Source of the DNA: Nocardioides aquaticus
GTDB lineage: Bacteria > Actinomycetota > Actinomycetes > Propionibacteriales > Nocardioidaceae
Direction: 5' to 3'
NCBI RefSeq assembly: GCF_018459925.1
Contig: NZ_CP075371.1
Span: 4,340,001-4,404,000 of the forward strand
DNA: 64,000 bases
Part shown: positions 7,115-15,077 of the stretch, in pieces
Numbering within the stretch: the stretch's first letter is position 1
Layout: every line of letters begins with the position of its first letter
The notes under the pieces: generated by a model
Databases searched by the model: none
The model's input: the letters and a program-made list of their open reading frames with translations, nothing else
Told to the model about the DNA's origin: nothing
Position numbers and translations under genes: made by a program

Positions 7115-7920
7115 GCGTCCTCCTGGGGGACGGGGGCGTGGGTGCGCCCGATGGGCACCACCAGCGGGGTGCCGGAGACCGGGTCGGTGATCACGGTGTT
7201 GTCGAGGCCGAAGACCTCCCGCACGTTCGCCGAGGTCACCACCTCGGCCGGGGTGCCCTCGGCCAGGACGACACCGTCGCGCATGGCGACGAGCCGGTGG
7301 CCGTAGCGGGCCGCGAGGTTGAGGTCGTGGAGCACCATCACGATGGTGGTGCCGGAGCGGGCGTTGAGCTCGGCGAGCAGGTCCAGCATCTCGACCTGGT
7401 GGGCGACGTCGAGGTAGGTCGTCGGCTCGTCGAGCAGGAGCAGGTCGGTGCCCTGGGCCAGGGCCATCGCGATCCAGACCCGCTGGCGCTGCCCACCGGA
7501 GAGCTCGTCGACGACGCGGTCGGCGAGGCCGGCGGTGTCGGTGAGGACCATCGCCTCCTCGACGGCCGCCCGGTCCTCGGCGCCCCAGCGGGCGAAGATG
7601 CCCTGGTGCGGGTGACGGCCGCGGCCGACGAGGTCGGCGACGGTCACGCCGTCGGGGGCGACCGGGTTCTGGGGCAGCAGCCCGAGGACCTTGGCGACCT
7701 CCTTGGTCGGACGCCGGTGGATCACCTCGCCGTCGAGCAGCACGCTGCCGCCGCGGGCCCGGACCAGCCGGGCCAGGCCCCGCAGCAGGGTCGACTTCCC
7801 GCAGGCGTTCGGGCCGACCACGACGGTCACCTGCCCGTCGGGGACCTCGACGGTCACGTCGTGGACCACGGTGCGGTCGCCGTACCCCAGGCTCACGGCC
7901 TCGGTGCGCAGCCTGCTCAT
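7111..7920 (-). CDS. Iron-siderophore ABC transporter ATP-binding protein (FecE/FepC type)
   Basis: The ATPase has 269 residues. Walker A is GPNACGKST at about residues 36-44, the signature is LSGGQRQRVWIAMALAQ, Walker B is LLLLDEPTTYLD, and the switch His is in MVLHDLNLA. These match cytoplasmic ATPases powering ferric-siderophore import through FecCD permeases. I chose the ATG at 7918-7920 because it begins MSRLRTEAVSLGYG, just before the usual first strand; the longer frame upstream is a shadow of the permease gene. It overlaps the upstream permease and downstream SIP genes by 4 bases each, indicating tight translational coupling. Confidence 0.95.
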   Translation of the reverse strand: MSRLRTEAVSLGYGDRTVVHDVTVEVPDGQVTVVVGPNACGKSTLLRGLARLVRARGGSVLLDGEVIHRRPTKEVAKVLGLLPQNPVAPDGVTVADLVGRGRHPHQGIFARWGAEDRAAVEEAMVLTDTAGLADRVVDELSGGQRQRVWIAMALAQGTDLLLLDEPTTYLDVAHQVEMLDLLAELNARSGTTIVMVLHDLNLAARYGHRLVAMRDGVVLAEGTPAEVVTSANVREVFGLDNTVITDPVSGTPLVVPIGRTHAPVPQEDA

Positions 7921-8975
7921 CCGGCTCTCCCTCCTGCGGCGCCGCGCGCCAGCAGCCACAGCAGGAACGGTCCTCCGACCGCTCCCGTCACCACCCCGAC
8001 GGGGAGCACCACGCCGGGGACCAGGTACGCCGCCACGTAGTCCGCGAGCAGCATCAGCACGGCCCCCACCAGGGCACCGGCGAGCAGGCTGTGCCGTCCG
8101 CCGAGCAGGGACCGGGCGATCGGCCCGGCCATGAAGGCCACGAACGAGACCGGCCCCGCGGCGGCCACGGCCACCGACGTCAGCAGCACCCCGACCAGCA
8201 GCAGCACGTCGGTGCGGTGCCGGCCGACGCCGAGCCCGGCAGCGGCGTCGTCGCCGAGCTCGAGCACCGGCAGCGCGCGGGACAGCCAGACCAGCAGCGG
8301 CAGCAGCACGGCCAGGGCCGCGGCCAGCGCGCCGATCGTCGCCCAGGGCACGTTGTTGACGCTGCCGACCAGCCACCGCAGCGCCAGCTGCACGTCGTAG
8401 GTCGCCGAGCGGGCGAAGAGGTACTGCACGACCGAGACCATGGCCGCGGCCATGCCGACGCCGACCAGGACGAGGCGGTAGCCGCCGGTGGTGCCGGCCA
8501 CCCACCGCACGACGACCGAGACGACGACGGCGCCGACGACGGCGAAGACCGAGACGGCGCCGTCCCGCAGCCCGATCACCAGCAGGGCGAACACGCCCGC
8601 GGCGCTGGCGCCCATGCTGACGCCGATCACGTCCGGGCTGGCCAACGGGTTGCGGAGCAGGGTCTGGAACAGCGACCCGGCGCTGCCGAGCGCCAGCCCC
8701 ACCAGCAGGGCCAGCACGGCCCGCGGGAGCTTGGACTCCATCACGATGAAGGTCGCGACCGGGATCTGCTCGCCGAGCACGATCCGGACGAAGTCGGGCG
8801 CGGTGACGGTGTAGTCACCGAGGAGCACACGGACCGCGAACGCGGCGACGAGGGCAGCGACCAGCCCGCCGATCACCCGCTGCCGGCGCCGGCGGGGGCG
8901 ACGGGTGGCCGCCCGCAGGTGGGGGCGTACGGGCGTGTGCTCCCGCACCGGCGCACGCAGCGTCGGCGCGCTCAC
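7917..8975 (-). CDS. FecCD-family iron-siderophore ABC transporter permease
   Basis: The permease has 352 residues. A basic cytoplasmic N-terminus of about 35 residues (RRPRRRRQR) is followed by about nine or ten hydrophobic spans. The family hallmarks LPRAVLALLVGLALGSAGSL and FQTLLRNPLASPDVIGVSMG are present, and GPVSFVAFMAGPIAR matches the conserved cytoplasmic coupling region. It pairs with the adjacent FecCD paralogue to form the membrane channel of the iron-siderophore importer. It overlaps its neighbours by 4 bases on both sides. Confidence 0.94.
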   Translation of the reverse strand: MSAPTLRAPVREHTPVRPHLRAATRRPRRRRQRVIGGLVAALVAAFAVRVLLGDYTVTAPDFVRIVLGEQIPVATFIVMESKLPRAVLALLVGLALGSAGSLFQTLLRNPLASPDVIGVSMGASAAGVFALLVIGLRDGAVSVFAVVGAVVVSVVVRWVAGTTGGYRLVLVGVGMAAAMVSVVQYLFARSATYDVQLALRWLVGSVNNVPWATIGALAAALAVLLPLLVWLSRALPVLELGDDAAAGLGVGRHRTDVLLLVGVLLTSVAVAAAGPVSFVAFMAGPIARSLLGGRHSLLAGALVGAVLMLLADYVAAYLVPGVVLPVGVVTGAVGGPFLLWLLARGAAGGRAG

Positions 8976-9988
8976 AGGCCCATCCGCCCGCGTCGCACCA
9001 GCAGCAGGAAGAAGGGCACGCCGACGACCGCGGTCATGATGCCGACCTGCACCTCGCCCGGCGGCAGCACCACCCGGCCGACCGTGTCGGCGAGCAGCAC
9101 CAGCACCGCGCCGTACCCGGCCGAGAGCGGCAGCAGGAGGCGGTGGTCGGAGCCGGTGACGCCCCGGACCAGGTGCGGGACGACCAGCCCGACGAACGCG
9201 ATCGGGCCGGCCACCGCGGTGGCGGTGCCGGCGAGGAGCACGATCGCGACGCCGACCAGGACCCGGTCGCGGCCGGTGTGGCGCCCGAGGCCCTTGGCGA
9301 GGTCGTCGCCGAGCGCCAGCGAGTTGAGGGTCTTGCTGAGCAGCAGGGCCATCGCGATGCCGACCAGGAGCACCGGCGCCACGGCTCCGACGGTGTCCCA
9401 GTCGCGGCCGCCGAGGGAACCCACCTGCCAGCGGCGCATCACGTCGAGCGTCGTCTGGTCGACCATCTGCACCGCGACCGTCCAGCTGCTGGCGGCCGCG
9501 GCGAAGGCCGCCCCGGCGACGGTGAGCTTCGCCGGCGTGGCGCCGTCGCGGCCGAGCCCGGCGATGGCGTGCACCATGACCGAGGCGACCGCGGCCCCGA
9601 CGAACGCGAGCAGCATGTAGGCGTGCAGGCCACCGGCGCCGAGGTAGACGATGCCGAGCACGATCGCCAGCGCGGCGCCCGCGTTGACGCCGAGGATGCC
9701 GGGGTCGGCGAGCGGGTTGCGGGTCAGGCCCTGCATCGCGGCGCCGGCCAGCCCGAGGGCCGTGCCGACCAGCAGCCCGAGCACGGTGCGGACCGCCCGC
9801 GACTCGAGCACCACCCGGTCGGGACCGGCCTCGAGCACCGCCAGGGGCGAGACACCGCGCGAGCCGACGAGGACGGAGGCGACCGCGGCGAGCAGCAGCA
9901 CCACGAGCATCACGGCGCCGGCGCGCGCCGGACCGGCCGCGGGGCGCGCCCGCGGCCGGTCCAGCAGCTCTGGTGAGCTCACCGCCAT
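8972..9988 (-). CDS. FecCD-family iron-siderophore ABC transporter permease
   Basis: The protein has 338 residues and is the second permease of the operon. The segments RAVRTVLGLLVGTALGLAGA and MQGLTRNPLADPGILGVNAG are canonical FecCD motifs, and GPIAFVGLVVPHLVRGVTG is the conserved coupling region near the C-terminus. About nine or ten membrane spans are expected. It is first of the two permease genes in transcription order, 25 bases after the binding-protein gene, and overlaps the next permease by 4 bases. Confidence 0.94.
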   Translation of the reverse strand: MAVSSPELLDRPRARPAAGPARAGAVMLVVLLLAAVASVLVGSRGVSPLAVLEAGPDRVVLESRAVRTVLGLLVGTALGLAGAAMQGLTRNPLADPGILGVNAGAALAIVLGIVYLGAGGLHAYMLLAFVGAAVASVMVHAIAGLGRDGATPAKLTVAGAAFAAAASSWTVAVQMVDQTTLDVMRRWQVGSLGGRDWDTVGAVAPVLLVGIAMALLLSKTLNSLALGDDLAKGLGRHTGRDRVLVGVAIVLLAGTATAVAGPIAFVGLVVPHLVRGVTGSDHRLLLPLSAGYGAVLVLLADTVGRVVLPPGEVQVGIMTAVVGVPFFLLLVRRGRMGL

Positions 9989-10013
9989 CGTCTCGTCCTC
10001 GGGGCCGGCCGGG

Positions 10014-11075
10014 TCAGGACCCGGAGCCGTCGCCCTCGACGGCCGCGGCGACGTTCGGCACGTAGTTCTCGAGCGCCGAGGGCAGCGACAGCGGCGACGG
10101 GGCCGAGAAGCCGATGGCCTCGGTCAGGTCGACCGCGGCGTACCAGCGGTTGTCGGCGATGGCGGGGATCTGGCGGGTCAGCGGGTTGCTGGCCAGGTCC
10201 TCGACCTCCTCCTCGGAGGCGGCGTAGGTCAGGAAAACGTCCGCGTCGAGCTCGGAGGCCCGCTCGGAGGAGACGTTGAAGAGGAACTGGCCCTCCTCGC
10301 TGTTCTCCTCGACGAACTCGGTGTTGACCATGCCCAGCTCGGCGAGCAGCCGCGGCCGGTTGTCCTCGGGCGTGTAGACGTAGAAGGAGGAGTTGTCGCC
10401 GGCGTTCGGGCCGCCGAAGACGAACGACGCACCCTCGAGCTGGGGGTACTCCTCGGCCGTGGCCGCGAACAGCTCCTCGGTCTCGGCCTGGACCTGGTCG
10501 GCCAGCTCGGTACGACCCAGGGCCTGACCCACGAGCTCGAGCGACTGCTGCCAGGTGGTCGTGTAGGGCGCCTCCGGGTAGGCCACCACGGGGATGCCGG
10601 CCTCGGTGAGCTGGTCGTACTCCTCCTGGGTCATGCCCGAGGCGGTCGCGGTGACCAGGTCGGGCTCGAGGCGCACGATCTTGTCGACCGGCACGCCGTC
10701 GGTCTCGTCGAGACGGACGGGCTGCTCGGCGCCGTCGATCTCGGCCAGGGCCTCGTCGAAGAAGTCCGAGGAGTCGTTCTCGTTGCCGGCGTATGTGATC
10801 TTCACGGCGCCGACCGGGACCACGCCGAGCGACAGCGGGAAGTCGGCCTCGGCGTAGCCGACCGAGACGACCCGGGTCGGCTCCTCCTCGATGGTGGCCT
10901 CGCCCAGCGCGTGCTCGATGGTGACCGGGAAGGCGTCGGCGTCGACCTCGCTGGTCGGCTCGACCGCCTCGGTCGCGGCCTCGTCGGAGGGGCCGGTGCT
11001 GCAGGCGGTCAGGGTGGTCAGCGCCAGGGTGGCGGCGGCCAGGCCGGTCAGGCGGTGCAGTGGGCGCACGGTCAA
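10014..11075 (-). CDS. Iron-siderophore ABC transporter substrate-binding lipoprotein
   Basis: The protein has 353 residues with a lipoprotein signal: basic MTVRPLHRL, a hydrophobic stretch and the lipobox LTAC with Cys25 as the predicted lipidated residue. An acidic linker follows, then a FepB/FhuD-type periplasmic-binding fold with VVSVGYAEADFPLSLGVVPV and the long-helix region. As the first gene of a fecB-fecC-fecD-fecE-SIP operon, it captures ferric siderophore outside the membrane. The IdeR/DtxR-like box 22-40 bases upstream of its start predicts iron repression of the whole operon. Confidence 0.94.
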   Translation of the reverse strand: MTVRPLHRLTGLAAATLALTTLTACSTGPSDEAATEAVEPTSEVDADAFPVTIEHALGEATIEEEPTRVVSVGYAEADFPLSLGVVPVGAVKITYAGNENDSSDFFDEALAEIDGAEQPVRLDETDGVPVDKIVRLEPDLVTATASGMTQEEYDQLTEAGIPVVAYPEAPYTTTWQQSLELVGQALGRTELADQVQAETEELFAATAEEYPQLEGASFVFGGPNAGDNSSFYVYTPEDNRPRLLAELGMVNTEFVEENSEEGQFLFNVSSERASELDADVFLTYAASEEEVEDLASNPLTRQIPAIADNRWYAAVDLTEAIGFSAPSPLSLPSALENYVPNVAAAVEGDGSGS

Positions 11076-11096
11076 GCTCCTCGGTTCGTCGGATAC

Positions 11097-11115
11097 CGAG
11101 GTAAGGCTAACCTAA
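11097..11115 (-). promoter_or_regulatory. IdeR/DtxR-type iron box of the siderophore operon
   Basis: The 19-base site has a perfect right half CTAACCTAA (11107-11115, plus strand). The left half CGAGGTAAG (11097-11105) matches the consensus TTAGGTTAG at 6 of 9 positions. It lies immediately upstream of the binding-lipoprotein gene. In actinobacteria, Fe2+-loaded IdeR/DtxR binds such sites to repress iron uptake. A second, better-matched copy is at 29306. Confidence 0.85.
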
Positions 11116-11150
11116 CTCCCGCGCCAGTGGCAGTCGGGGTGACCCGGGTC

Positions 11151-11726
11151 TCAGATCAGGGTCCGGTGGAAGCCCTGAAAGGACCGCGAGGGCGTCGGGC
11201 CGCGCTGGCCCTGGTAGCGCGAGCCGTAGCGCGCGGAGCCGTACGGGTGCTCGGAGGCCGAGGAGAGCCGGAAGAAGCAGAACTGGCCGATCTTCATGCC
11301 GGGGTAGAGCTTGATCGGCAGGGTCGCCACGTTGGCCAGCTCCAGGGTCACGTGGCCGGAGAAGCCCGGGTCGACGAAGCCCGCGGTGGCGTGGGTGAGC
11401 AGTCCGAGACGGCCGAGCGAGGACTTGCCCTCGACGCGGGCGGCGACGTCGTCGGGCAGCGTGACGACCTCGTACGTCGACCCCAGCACGAACTCCCCCG
11501 GGTGCAGGATGAACGCCTCGTCCCCGTCGGGCTCGACGATCCGGGTGAGGTCGGACTGGTCGGCCGCGGGGTCGATGTGCGGGTACTTGTGGTTCTCGAA
11601 GACGCGGAAGTAGCGGTCGAGGCGCACATCGATCGAGGACGGCTGCAGCATCTCGGGGTCCCAGGGCTCCATCGCCACCCGGCCCGCGTCGATCTCGGCC
11701 AGGATGTCGCGGTCGCTGAGCAGCAC
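11151..11726 (-). CDS. dcd: dCTP deaminase (actinobacterial dcd, possibly bifunctional with dUTPase)
   Basis: The protein has 191 residues. It converts dCTP to dUTP, and actinobacterial members such as the Mycobacterium tuberculosis enzyme also hydrolyse dUTP to dUMP. Visible motifs are [16 protein letters not shown], the nucleotide-binding [10 protein letters not shown] (residues 100-109), [20 protein letters not shown] with the catalytic Glu129, and the phosphate-binding C-terminal tail [14 protein letters not shown]. Length matches the family. The 55-bp dispersed repeat begins 26 bases before its start, in its promoter region. Confidence 0.96.
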   Translation of the reverse strand: MLLSDRDILAEIDAGRVAMEPWDPEMLQPSSIDVRLDRYFRVFENHKYPHIDPAADQSDLTRIVEPDGDEAFILHPGEFVLGSTYEVVTLPDDVAARVEGKSSLGRLGLLTHATAGFVDPGFSGHVTLELANVATLPIKLYPGMKIGQFCFFRLSSASEHPYGSARYGSRYQGQRGPTPSRSFQGFHRTLI

Positions 11727-11751
11727 GCCCGCACCCTACTGCCGCCGCAAC

Positions 11752-11806
11752 CGTCATCTCGAGGCGCCGCGAGCGTCATCTCGGCTGTCCGCGAGCGTCG
11801 TCTCGG
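11752..11806. repeat. Dispersed 55-bp repeat, copy 1
   Basis: This 55-base stretch matches the reverse complement of 30081-30135 at 52 of 55 positions. Internally it is built of near-repeats of the unit GCGAGCGTCATCTCGG, with a short ending CGAGGCGC. It lies between the divergent dcd and SGNH-hydrolase genes. Internal tandem structure plus a second inverted copy 18 kb away suggests a small mobile or amplified element of the REP/BIME kind. Confidence 0.8.
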
Positions 11807-11829
11807 CGGGGTGTTGGCAGGATGCGGCC

Positions 11830-12627
11830 GTGAGCACCGCTGCGTACCGCCGCTTCGTCGCCCTCGGCGACTCCTTCACCGAGGGCGTCGGGGACCCCGA
11901 CCCCACCCGCCCGAACGGCCTGCGGGGATGGGCGGACCGGGTCGCCGAGGTCCTCGCCGCGCGTGCCGACGAGGCCGGCCACGACTTCGGGTACGCCAAC
12001 CTGGCCATCCGCGGCCGCAAGCTGCACGGCATCCTCGACGAGCAGCTCACGCCCGCGCTGGCGCTCGAGCCGGACGTCGTGACGATCTACGCCGGCGCCA
12101 ACGACATCCTGCGGCCGCGGGTCGACCTCGACGCGATGGTCGACCGCTACGACGAGGCGATCGGCCGACTGGCCGGGACCGGCGCCCGGGTGCTGGTCTT
12201 CACCGCCTTCGACCCGGGCGGCTCGGCGATCTACCGCGCCGTACGGGGGCGGTTCGCGCTCTACAACGAGCTGGTCCGCGCGGCGGCGGACCGTCACGGC
12301 GCCGGGATCGTGGACTTCTGGCGGCTGCGGGACTACCGGGACTGGGGGTTCTGGGACGAGGACCGGATGCACATGGGCCCGGCCGGTCACCTGCGGATGG
12401 CCACCGAGGTGCTCGCCGCCCTCGGCGTCGACCACGACCTCCCGCCGGCCGTGCCCCGCGCGGTGGTCGCGCCCGACGCCCGGCAGCGGCTCAAGGAGAA
12501 CGCCGCGTGGACCCGTGAGTCGGCCCTGCCGTGGGTGCACCGCCGCCTCACCGGCCGGTCCTCGGGCGACGGACTGGCCCCCCGCTACCCCGTCCTGGGG
12601 CGCCCGGTCTCCCCCGGCGGGGCGTGA
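11830..12627 (+). CDS. SGNH/GDSL-type hydrolase
   Basis: From the GTG at 11830 the protein has 265 residues. It starts VSTAAYRRFVALGDSFTEGVG, the block I motif of SGNH hydrolases with Ser15 as nucleophile. Block III appears as TIYAGANDIL (the N of SGNH), and block V as DRMHMGPAGHLRMA (Asp/His). No signal peptide is seen, so it is predicted cytosolic. The family includes esterases, lipases and acyltransferases; substrate cannot be read from sequence. I rejected the ATG at 11704 because the extra N-terminus is encoded by dcd and the dispersed repeat. The C-terminal 50 residues are basic and contain WTRESALPWVHRRL. Confidence 0.88.
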   Translation: MSTAAYRRFVALGDSFTEGVGDPDPTRPNGLRGWADRVAEVLAARADEAGHDFGYANLAIRGRKLHGILDEQLTPALALEPDVVTIYAGANDILRPRVDLDAMVDRYDEAIGRLAGTGARVLVFTAFDPGGSAIYRAVRGRFALYNELVRAAADRHGAGIVDFWRLRDYRDWGFWDEDRMHMGPAGHLRMATEVLAALGVDHDLPPAVPRAVVAPDARQRLKENAAWTRESALPWVHRRLTGRSSGDGLAPRYPVLGRPVSPGGA

Positions 12628-12676
12628 GCCGCCCGACATCGTCTATCCTCTCATCCGACCGGTCCGCCGGTCGCCT

Positions 12677-12752
12677 GCGGACGTAGCTCAGTTGGTAGAG
12701 CGCGACCTTCCCAAGGTCGATGTCGCGAGTTCGAGTCTCGTCGTCCGCTCCA
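12677..12752 (+). tRNA. tRNA-Gly (anticodon CCC)
   Basis: The 76-base gene has acceptor stem GCGGACG/CGTCCGC and an encoded CCA. The D-arm is GCTCAGTTGGTAGAGC and the T-arm contains GTTCGAGTC. The anticodon stem GACC/GGTC encloses loop TTCCCAA, so the anticodon CCC is at 12710-12712. It reads GGG glycine codons. No neighbouring integrase or attachment-site duplication is seen. Confidence 0.96.
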
Positions 12753-12796
12753 CACTCCCCCCTCGTCCCCGGGACGCCGGCCCCTAGGCTCTGACC

Positions 12797-13438
12797 GTGT
12801 CGTTCTCCGGTTTCCCCGTCGCCGCGCTCGACTTCTACGACGACCTCGAGATGGACAACACCCGGTCGTTCTGGGAGGCCCACCGCACGACCTACGAGGA
12901 GTCGGTCAAGGCCCCGATGACCGCGTTGATCGAGGAGCTCGCGCCCGAGTTCGCGACCGAGGGCCGACCCGCCAAGGTCTTCCGGCCGTACCGCGACGTG
13001 CGCTTCAGCAAGGACAAGACGCCCTACAAGACCCACCAGGGCGGCTTCGTCCCGGCGGGCCCGTCGTGGGGCTTCTACGTCGAGCTCAGCCCCCGCGGGG
13101 TCCGCGCCGGCGCGGGGATCTACGAGGCCTCCGGCGAGCGCCTCGCAGCCCTCCGGGCCGCGATGGCCGACGACCGCACCGGCCCGGCCCTGCGCCGGGC
13201 CCTGACCACCCTGGAGAAGGCCGGCTTCGAGGTCGGCGGGGAGCAGCTGAAGACCTCCCCGCGCGGCTACCCGGCCGACCACCCGCGGATCGCGCTGCTG
13301 CGCCACAAGACGATCGTGGTCGGGCGCGACCACGGCTTCGACCCGGTCATCCACACCCCCGAGATCGGTGCCCTGGTGCGTCGCGACTGGCAGGCGCTGC
13401 GACCGCTGGTGACCTGGGTGCAGCGCGCGCTGGCCTGA
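12797..13438 (+). CDS. DUF2461 (TIGR02453) family protein
   Basis: The 213-residue protein from the GTG at 12797 has the DUF2461 hallmarks: FSGFPVAALDFYDDLEMDNT at the N-terminus, SFWEAHRTTYEESVKAP, and the central FRPYRDVRFSKDKTPYKTH. GFYVELSPRGVRAGAGIYEA follows. The family is widespread and uncharacterised, and annotated only as a conserved cytosolic protein. No signal or membrane segment is present. It starts 44 bases downstream of the tRNA. Confidence 0.9.
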   Translation: MSFSGFPVAALDFYDDLEMDNTRSFWEAHRTTYEESVKAPMTALIEELAPEFATEGRPAKVFRPYRDVRFSKDKTPYKTHQGGFVPAGPSWGFYVELSPRGVRAGAGIYEASGERLAALRAAMADDRTGPALRRALTTLEKAGFEVGGEQLKTSPRGYPADHPRIALLRHKTIVVGRDHGFDPVIHTPEIGALVRRDWQALRPLVTWVQRALA

Positions 13439-13546
13439 GCCCGGGCACGGGCCCCCGGCCACCGGCCACCGGGTGTTCACCCGCAGGCCGCCCCGGGGCC
13501 GTGCGCCCCTCGCCGCCGCGTGACCCGGTCGCGTGAGACTCGCGGC

Positions 13547-14410
13547 ATGGCCAAGCGCAAGGCGTACCTGCACATCGGGCTCCCCGGGGTCGGCGACGTC
13601 CTCGACACCGCCGTCCAGCGGCACCGCACCAACCTCGCCGAGCTGGACGTGCTCGTGCCGACCAAGGCCCGCGAGGAGTCGTTCCGGGCCGCGATCGAGC
13701 TGCGTCGGCGGCACAAGGAGTGGGGCTACCGCCGCAAGGAGGTCGAGGGCGCGTGGGCCGGGATCGCCCGTCGGGCCCTGAAGGGCCGCTCCACCGTGCT
13801 GGTCAGCCAGGCCGCCCTGGCCGGGGCCGCCGAGGACGAGATCGACCTGCTGACCACGCAGCTGCCCGGCCTGAAGCTGCACGTCGTCGTCACCGTGGCG
13901 GCCCCCGACGGGTGGGCCGAGCCCGGTGACCCCGACACCGACCTGGCCTCGGTGCTCGGCCGCTGGCGGCGCGCGGTGCGCGAGCCCGACCGGCTGCACG
14001 TCGTGGTCGTACCTCCGGGCGACGCCGGGCGGGAGACGGCGTGGCGCGAGCTCGGCCGGGTCGTCGGCTTCGGCACCCGGTCGTTGTCGCTGGCCGGCCT
14101 CGAGCCCGGCGCGGCGCCGGCCCTGCGGCCGCTCGACGCCGCCGGCACGCAGCGGCTGCGCGAGCGGGCGGAGACCTGGCGCACGGCGGTCGTCGACGGC
14201 GGCCACGACGTGCGCGGCGACCTCGCGGACCTGCTGCCGGCCGCCCCGGCTCCGACGCCCGACCTGGACGGCGCCCTGCTGCGCACGACGCGGGCCCTGG
14301 CCGAGGCCCGGCGCGACGTCGAGCGGCTCAGCCGTCGCAACGAGACGCTGGAGGCGCGCCTCGACGAGGCCGGCCAGGTCCCGCGTCGTCGCCGCTTCTC
14401 GGTGGCCTGA
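13547..14410 (+). CDS. Conserved hypothetical protein with sulfotransferase-like N-terminus and coiled-coil tail
   Basis: The protein has 287 residues from the ATG at 13547, which begins MAKRKAYLHIGLPGVGDVLD. The HIGLP-x-x-G opening resembles the 5'-PSB loop of sulfotransferase-fold proteins (usually HIGLPKTGTT), but the Lys and Thr residues that bind PAPS are absent. Enzymatic sulfotransfer is therefore doubtful. LKLHVVVTVAAPDGW and LHVVVVPPGD are later beta strands. The last 45 residues (ALLRTTRALAEARRDVERLS) form a predicted coiled coil ending in a basic tail. I do not recognise a named family. It stands alone, followed by a G+C-rich hairpin. Confidence 0.7.
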   Translation: MAKRKAYLHIGLPGVGDVLDTAVQRHRTNLAELDVLVPTKAREESFRAAIELRRRHKEWGYRRKEVEGAWAGIARRALKGRSTVLVSQAALAGAAEDEIDLLTTQLPGLKLHVVVTVAAPDGWAEPGDPDTDLASVLGRWRRAVREPDRLHVVVVPPGDAGRETAWRELGRVVGFGTRSLSLAGLEPGAAPALRPLDAAGTQRLRERAETWRTAVVDGGHDVRGDLADLLPAAPAPTPDLDGALLRTTRALAEARRDVERLSRRNETLEARLDEAGQVPRRRRFSVA

Positions 14411-14411
14411 G

Positions 14412-14446
14412 GACCCCGCCCCGCCGGAGCGGGGCACGGCGGGGTC
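14412..14446. terminator. G+C-rich hairpin between converging genes
   Basis: GACCCCGCC (14412-14420) pairs with GGCGGGGTC (14438-14446), with a nested CCCCGC/GCGGGG stem inside. It starts two bases after the stop of the 13547 gene and precedes the convergent Rrf2 gene, so it may serve both. Two direct copies of CGGGGTCAGTG follow. Confidence 0.6.
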
Positions 14447-14466
14447 GGCACGGGGTCAGTGCGGGG

Positions 14467-14925
14467 TCAGTGCGGCTGCCAGGCGTCCTGGTCGCGGGTG
14501 CGCGCCTCGACGGCCTCGGGCAGGGTGCCCGCGGCGAGGTCGCCGATCGAGACGTCCTCGAACACCTCGCGCAGGGCGCTGCGTGCCGCGATCCAGACCC
14601 GCTGCAGCACCTCGGTGTGGTCGTTGTAGCTCACGCCCTCGGGACGCAGCCCGTAGACGGAGACCAGCGGGCCGTCGACGGCCCGGATCACGTCGGCCAC
14701 GCTGACCCCGGCGGCGTCGCGCGCCAGGCGCCACCCACCGGACTGGCCGCGCTGGGAGCGGACGACCCCGGCGCGTCGCAGGTCGGCCAGGATCGCCTGG
14801 AGGAACCCGTGGGGGATCTCCTGGCGTCGACCGAGCTCCTCGGCACTGATCGCCCGCTCGCCGTCGGCCCGGGCCATCTCGACCAGGGCGCGCAACGCGT
14901 AGTCGGACTTGGCTGAGACGCGCAC
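14467..14925 (-). CDS. Rrf2-family transcriptional regulator without cluster cysteines
   Basis: The protein has 152 residues. An N-terminal winged helix (MRVSAKSDYALRALVEMARA, then PHGFLQAILADLRRAGVVRS and the wing QRGQSGGWRLAR) is followed by the Rrf2 dimerisation helix (ADVIRAVDGPLVSVYG). The sequence contains no Cys, so it cannot bind the [2Fe-2S] or [4Fe-4S] cluster used by IscR, NsrR or RsrR. It probably senses something else. It is divergent from the acyl-CoA dehydrogenase gene, and the inverted repeats at 15004-15035 lie between them, so control of that gene is plausible but unproven. Confidence 0.9.
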   Translation of the reverse strand: MRVSAKSDYALRALVEMARADGERAISAEELGRRQEIPHGFLQAILADLRRAGVVRSQRGQSGGWRLARDAAGVSVADVIRAVDGPLVSVYGLRPEGVSYNDHTEVLQRVWIAARSALREVFEDVSIGDLAAGTLPEAVEARTRDQDAWQPH

Positions 14926-15003
14926 CCGGCGAGTGTCCCAGACGCGGCGACCCTTCGGGGCGGGCGACCTGCCTTGCGAGGGTCGGGAACCGGTCGTACG
15001 ATA

Positions 15004-15035
15004 ATGTTACTGGTCAGTAGACCGAGCGGTAACAT
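15004..15035 (+). promoter_or_regulatory. Candidate operator upstream of acyl-CoA dehydrogenase
   Basis: Two overlapping dyads are visible: TACTG-GT-CAGTA (15008-15019), and the wider pair ATGTTAC (15004-15010) with GTAACAT (15029-15035). They lie 43-74 bases before the start at 15078, in an A/T-richer patch of otherwise very G+C-rich DNA. Such sites suit a TetR- or Rrf2-type dimer. Which protein binds is unknown. Confidence 0.5.
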
Positions 15036-15077
15036 CGCTGCCGCACCGACCGTCACCCGCCAAGGAGCCCCCCGGAC

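Noticed and set aside
12677..12752. tRNA-associated integration site
   Set aside because: No integrase, and no direct repeat of the tRNA 3' end was seen downstream.
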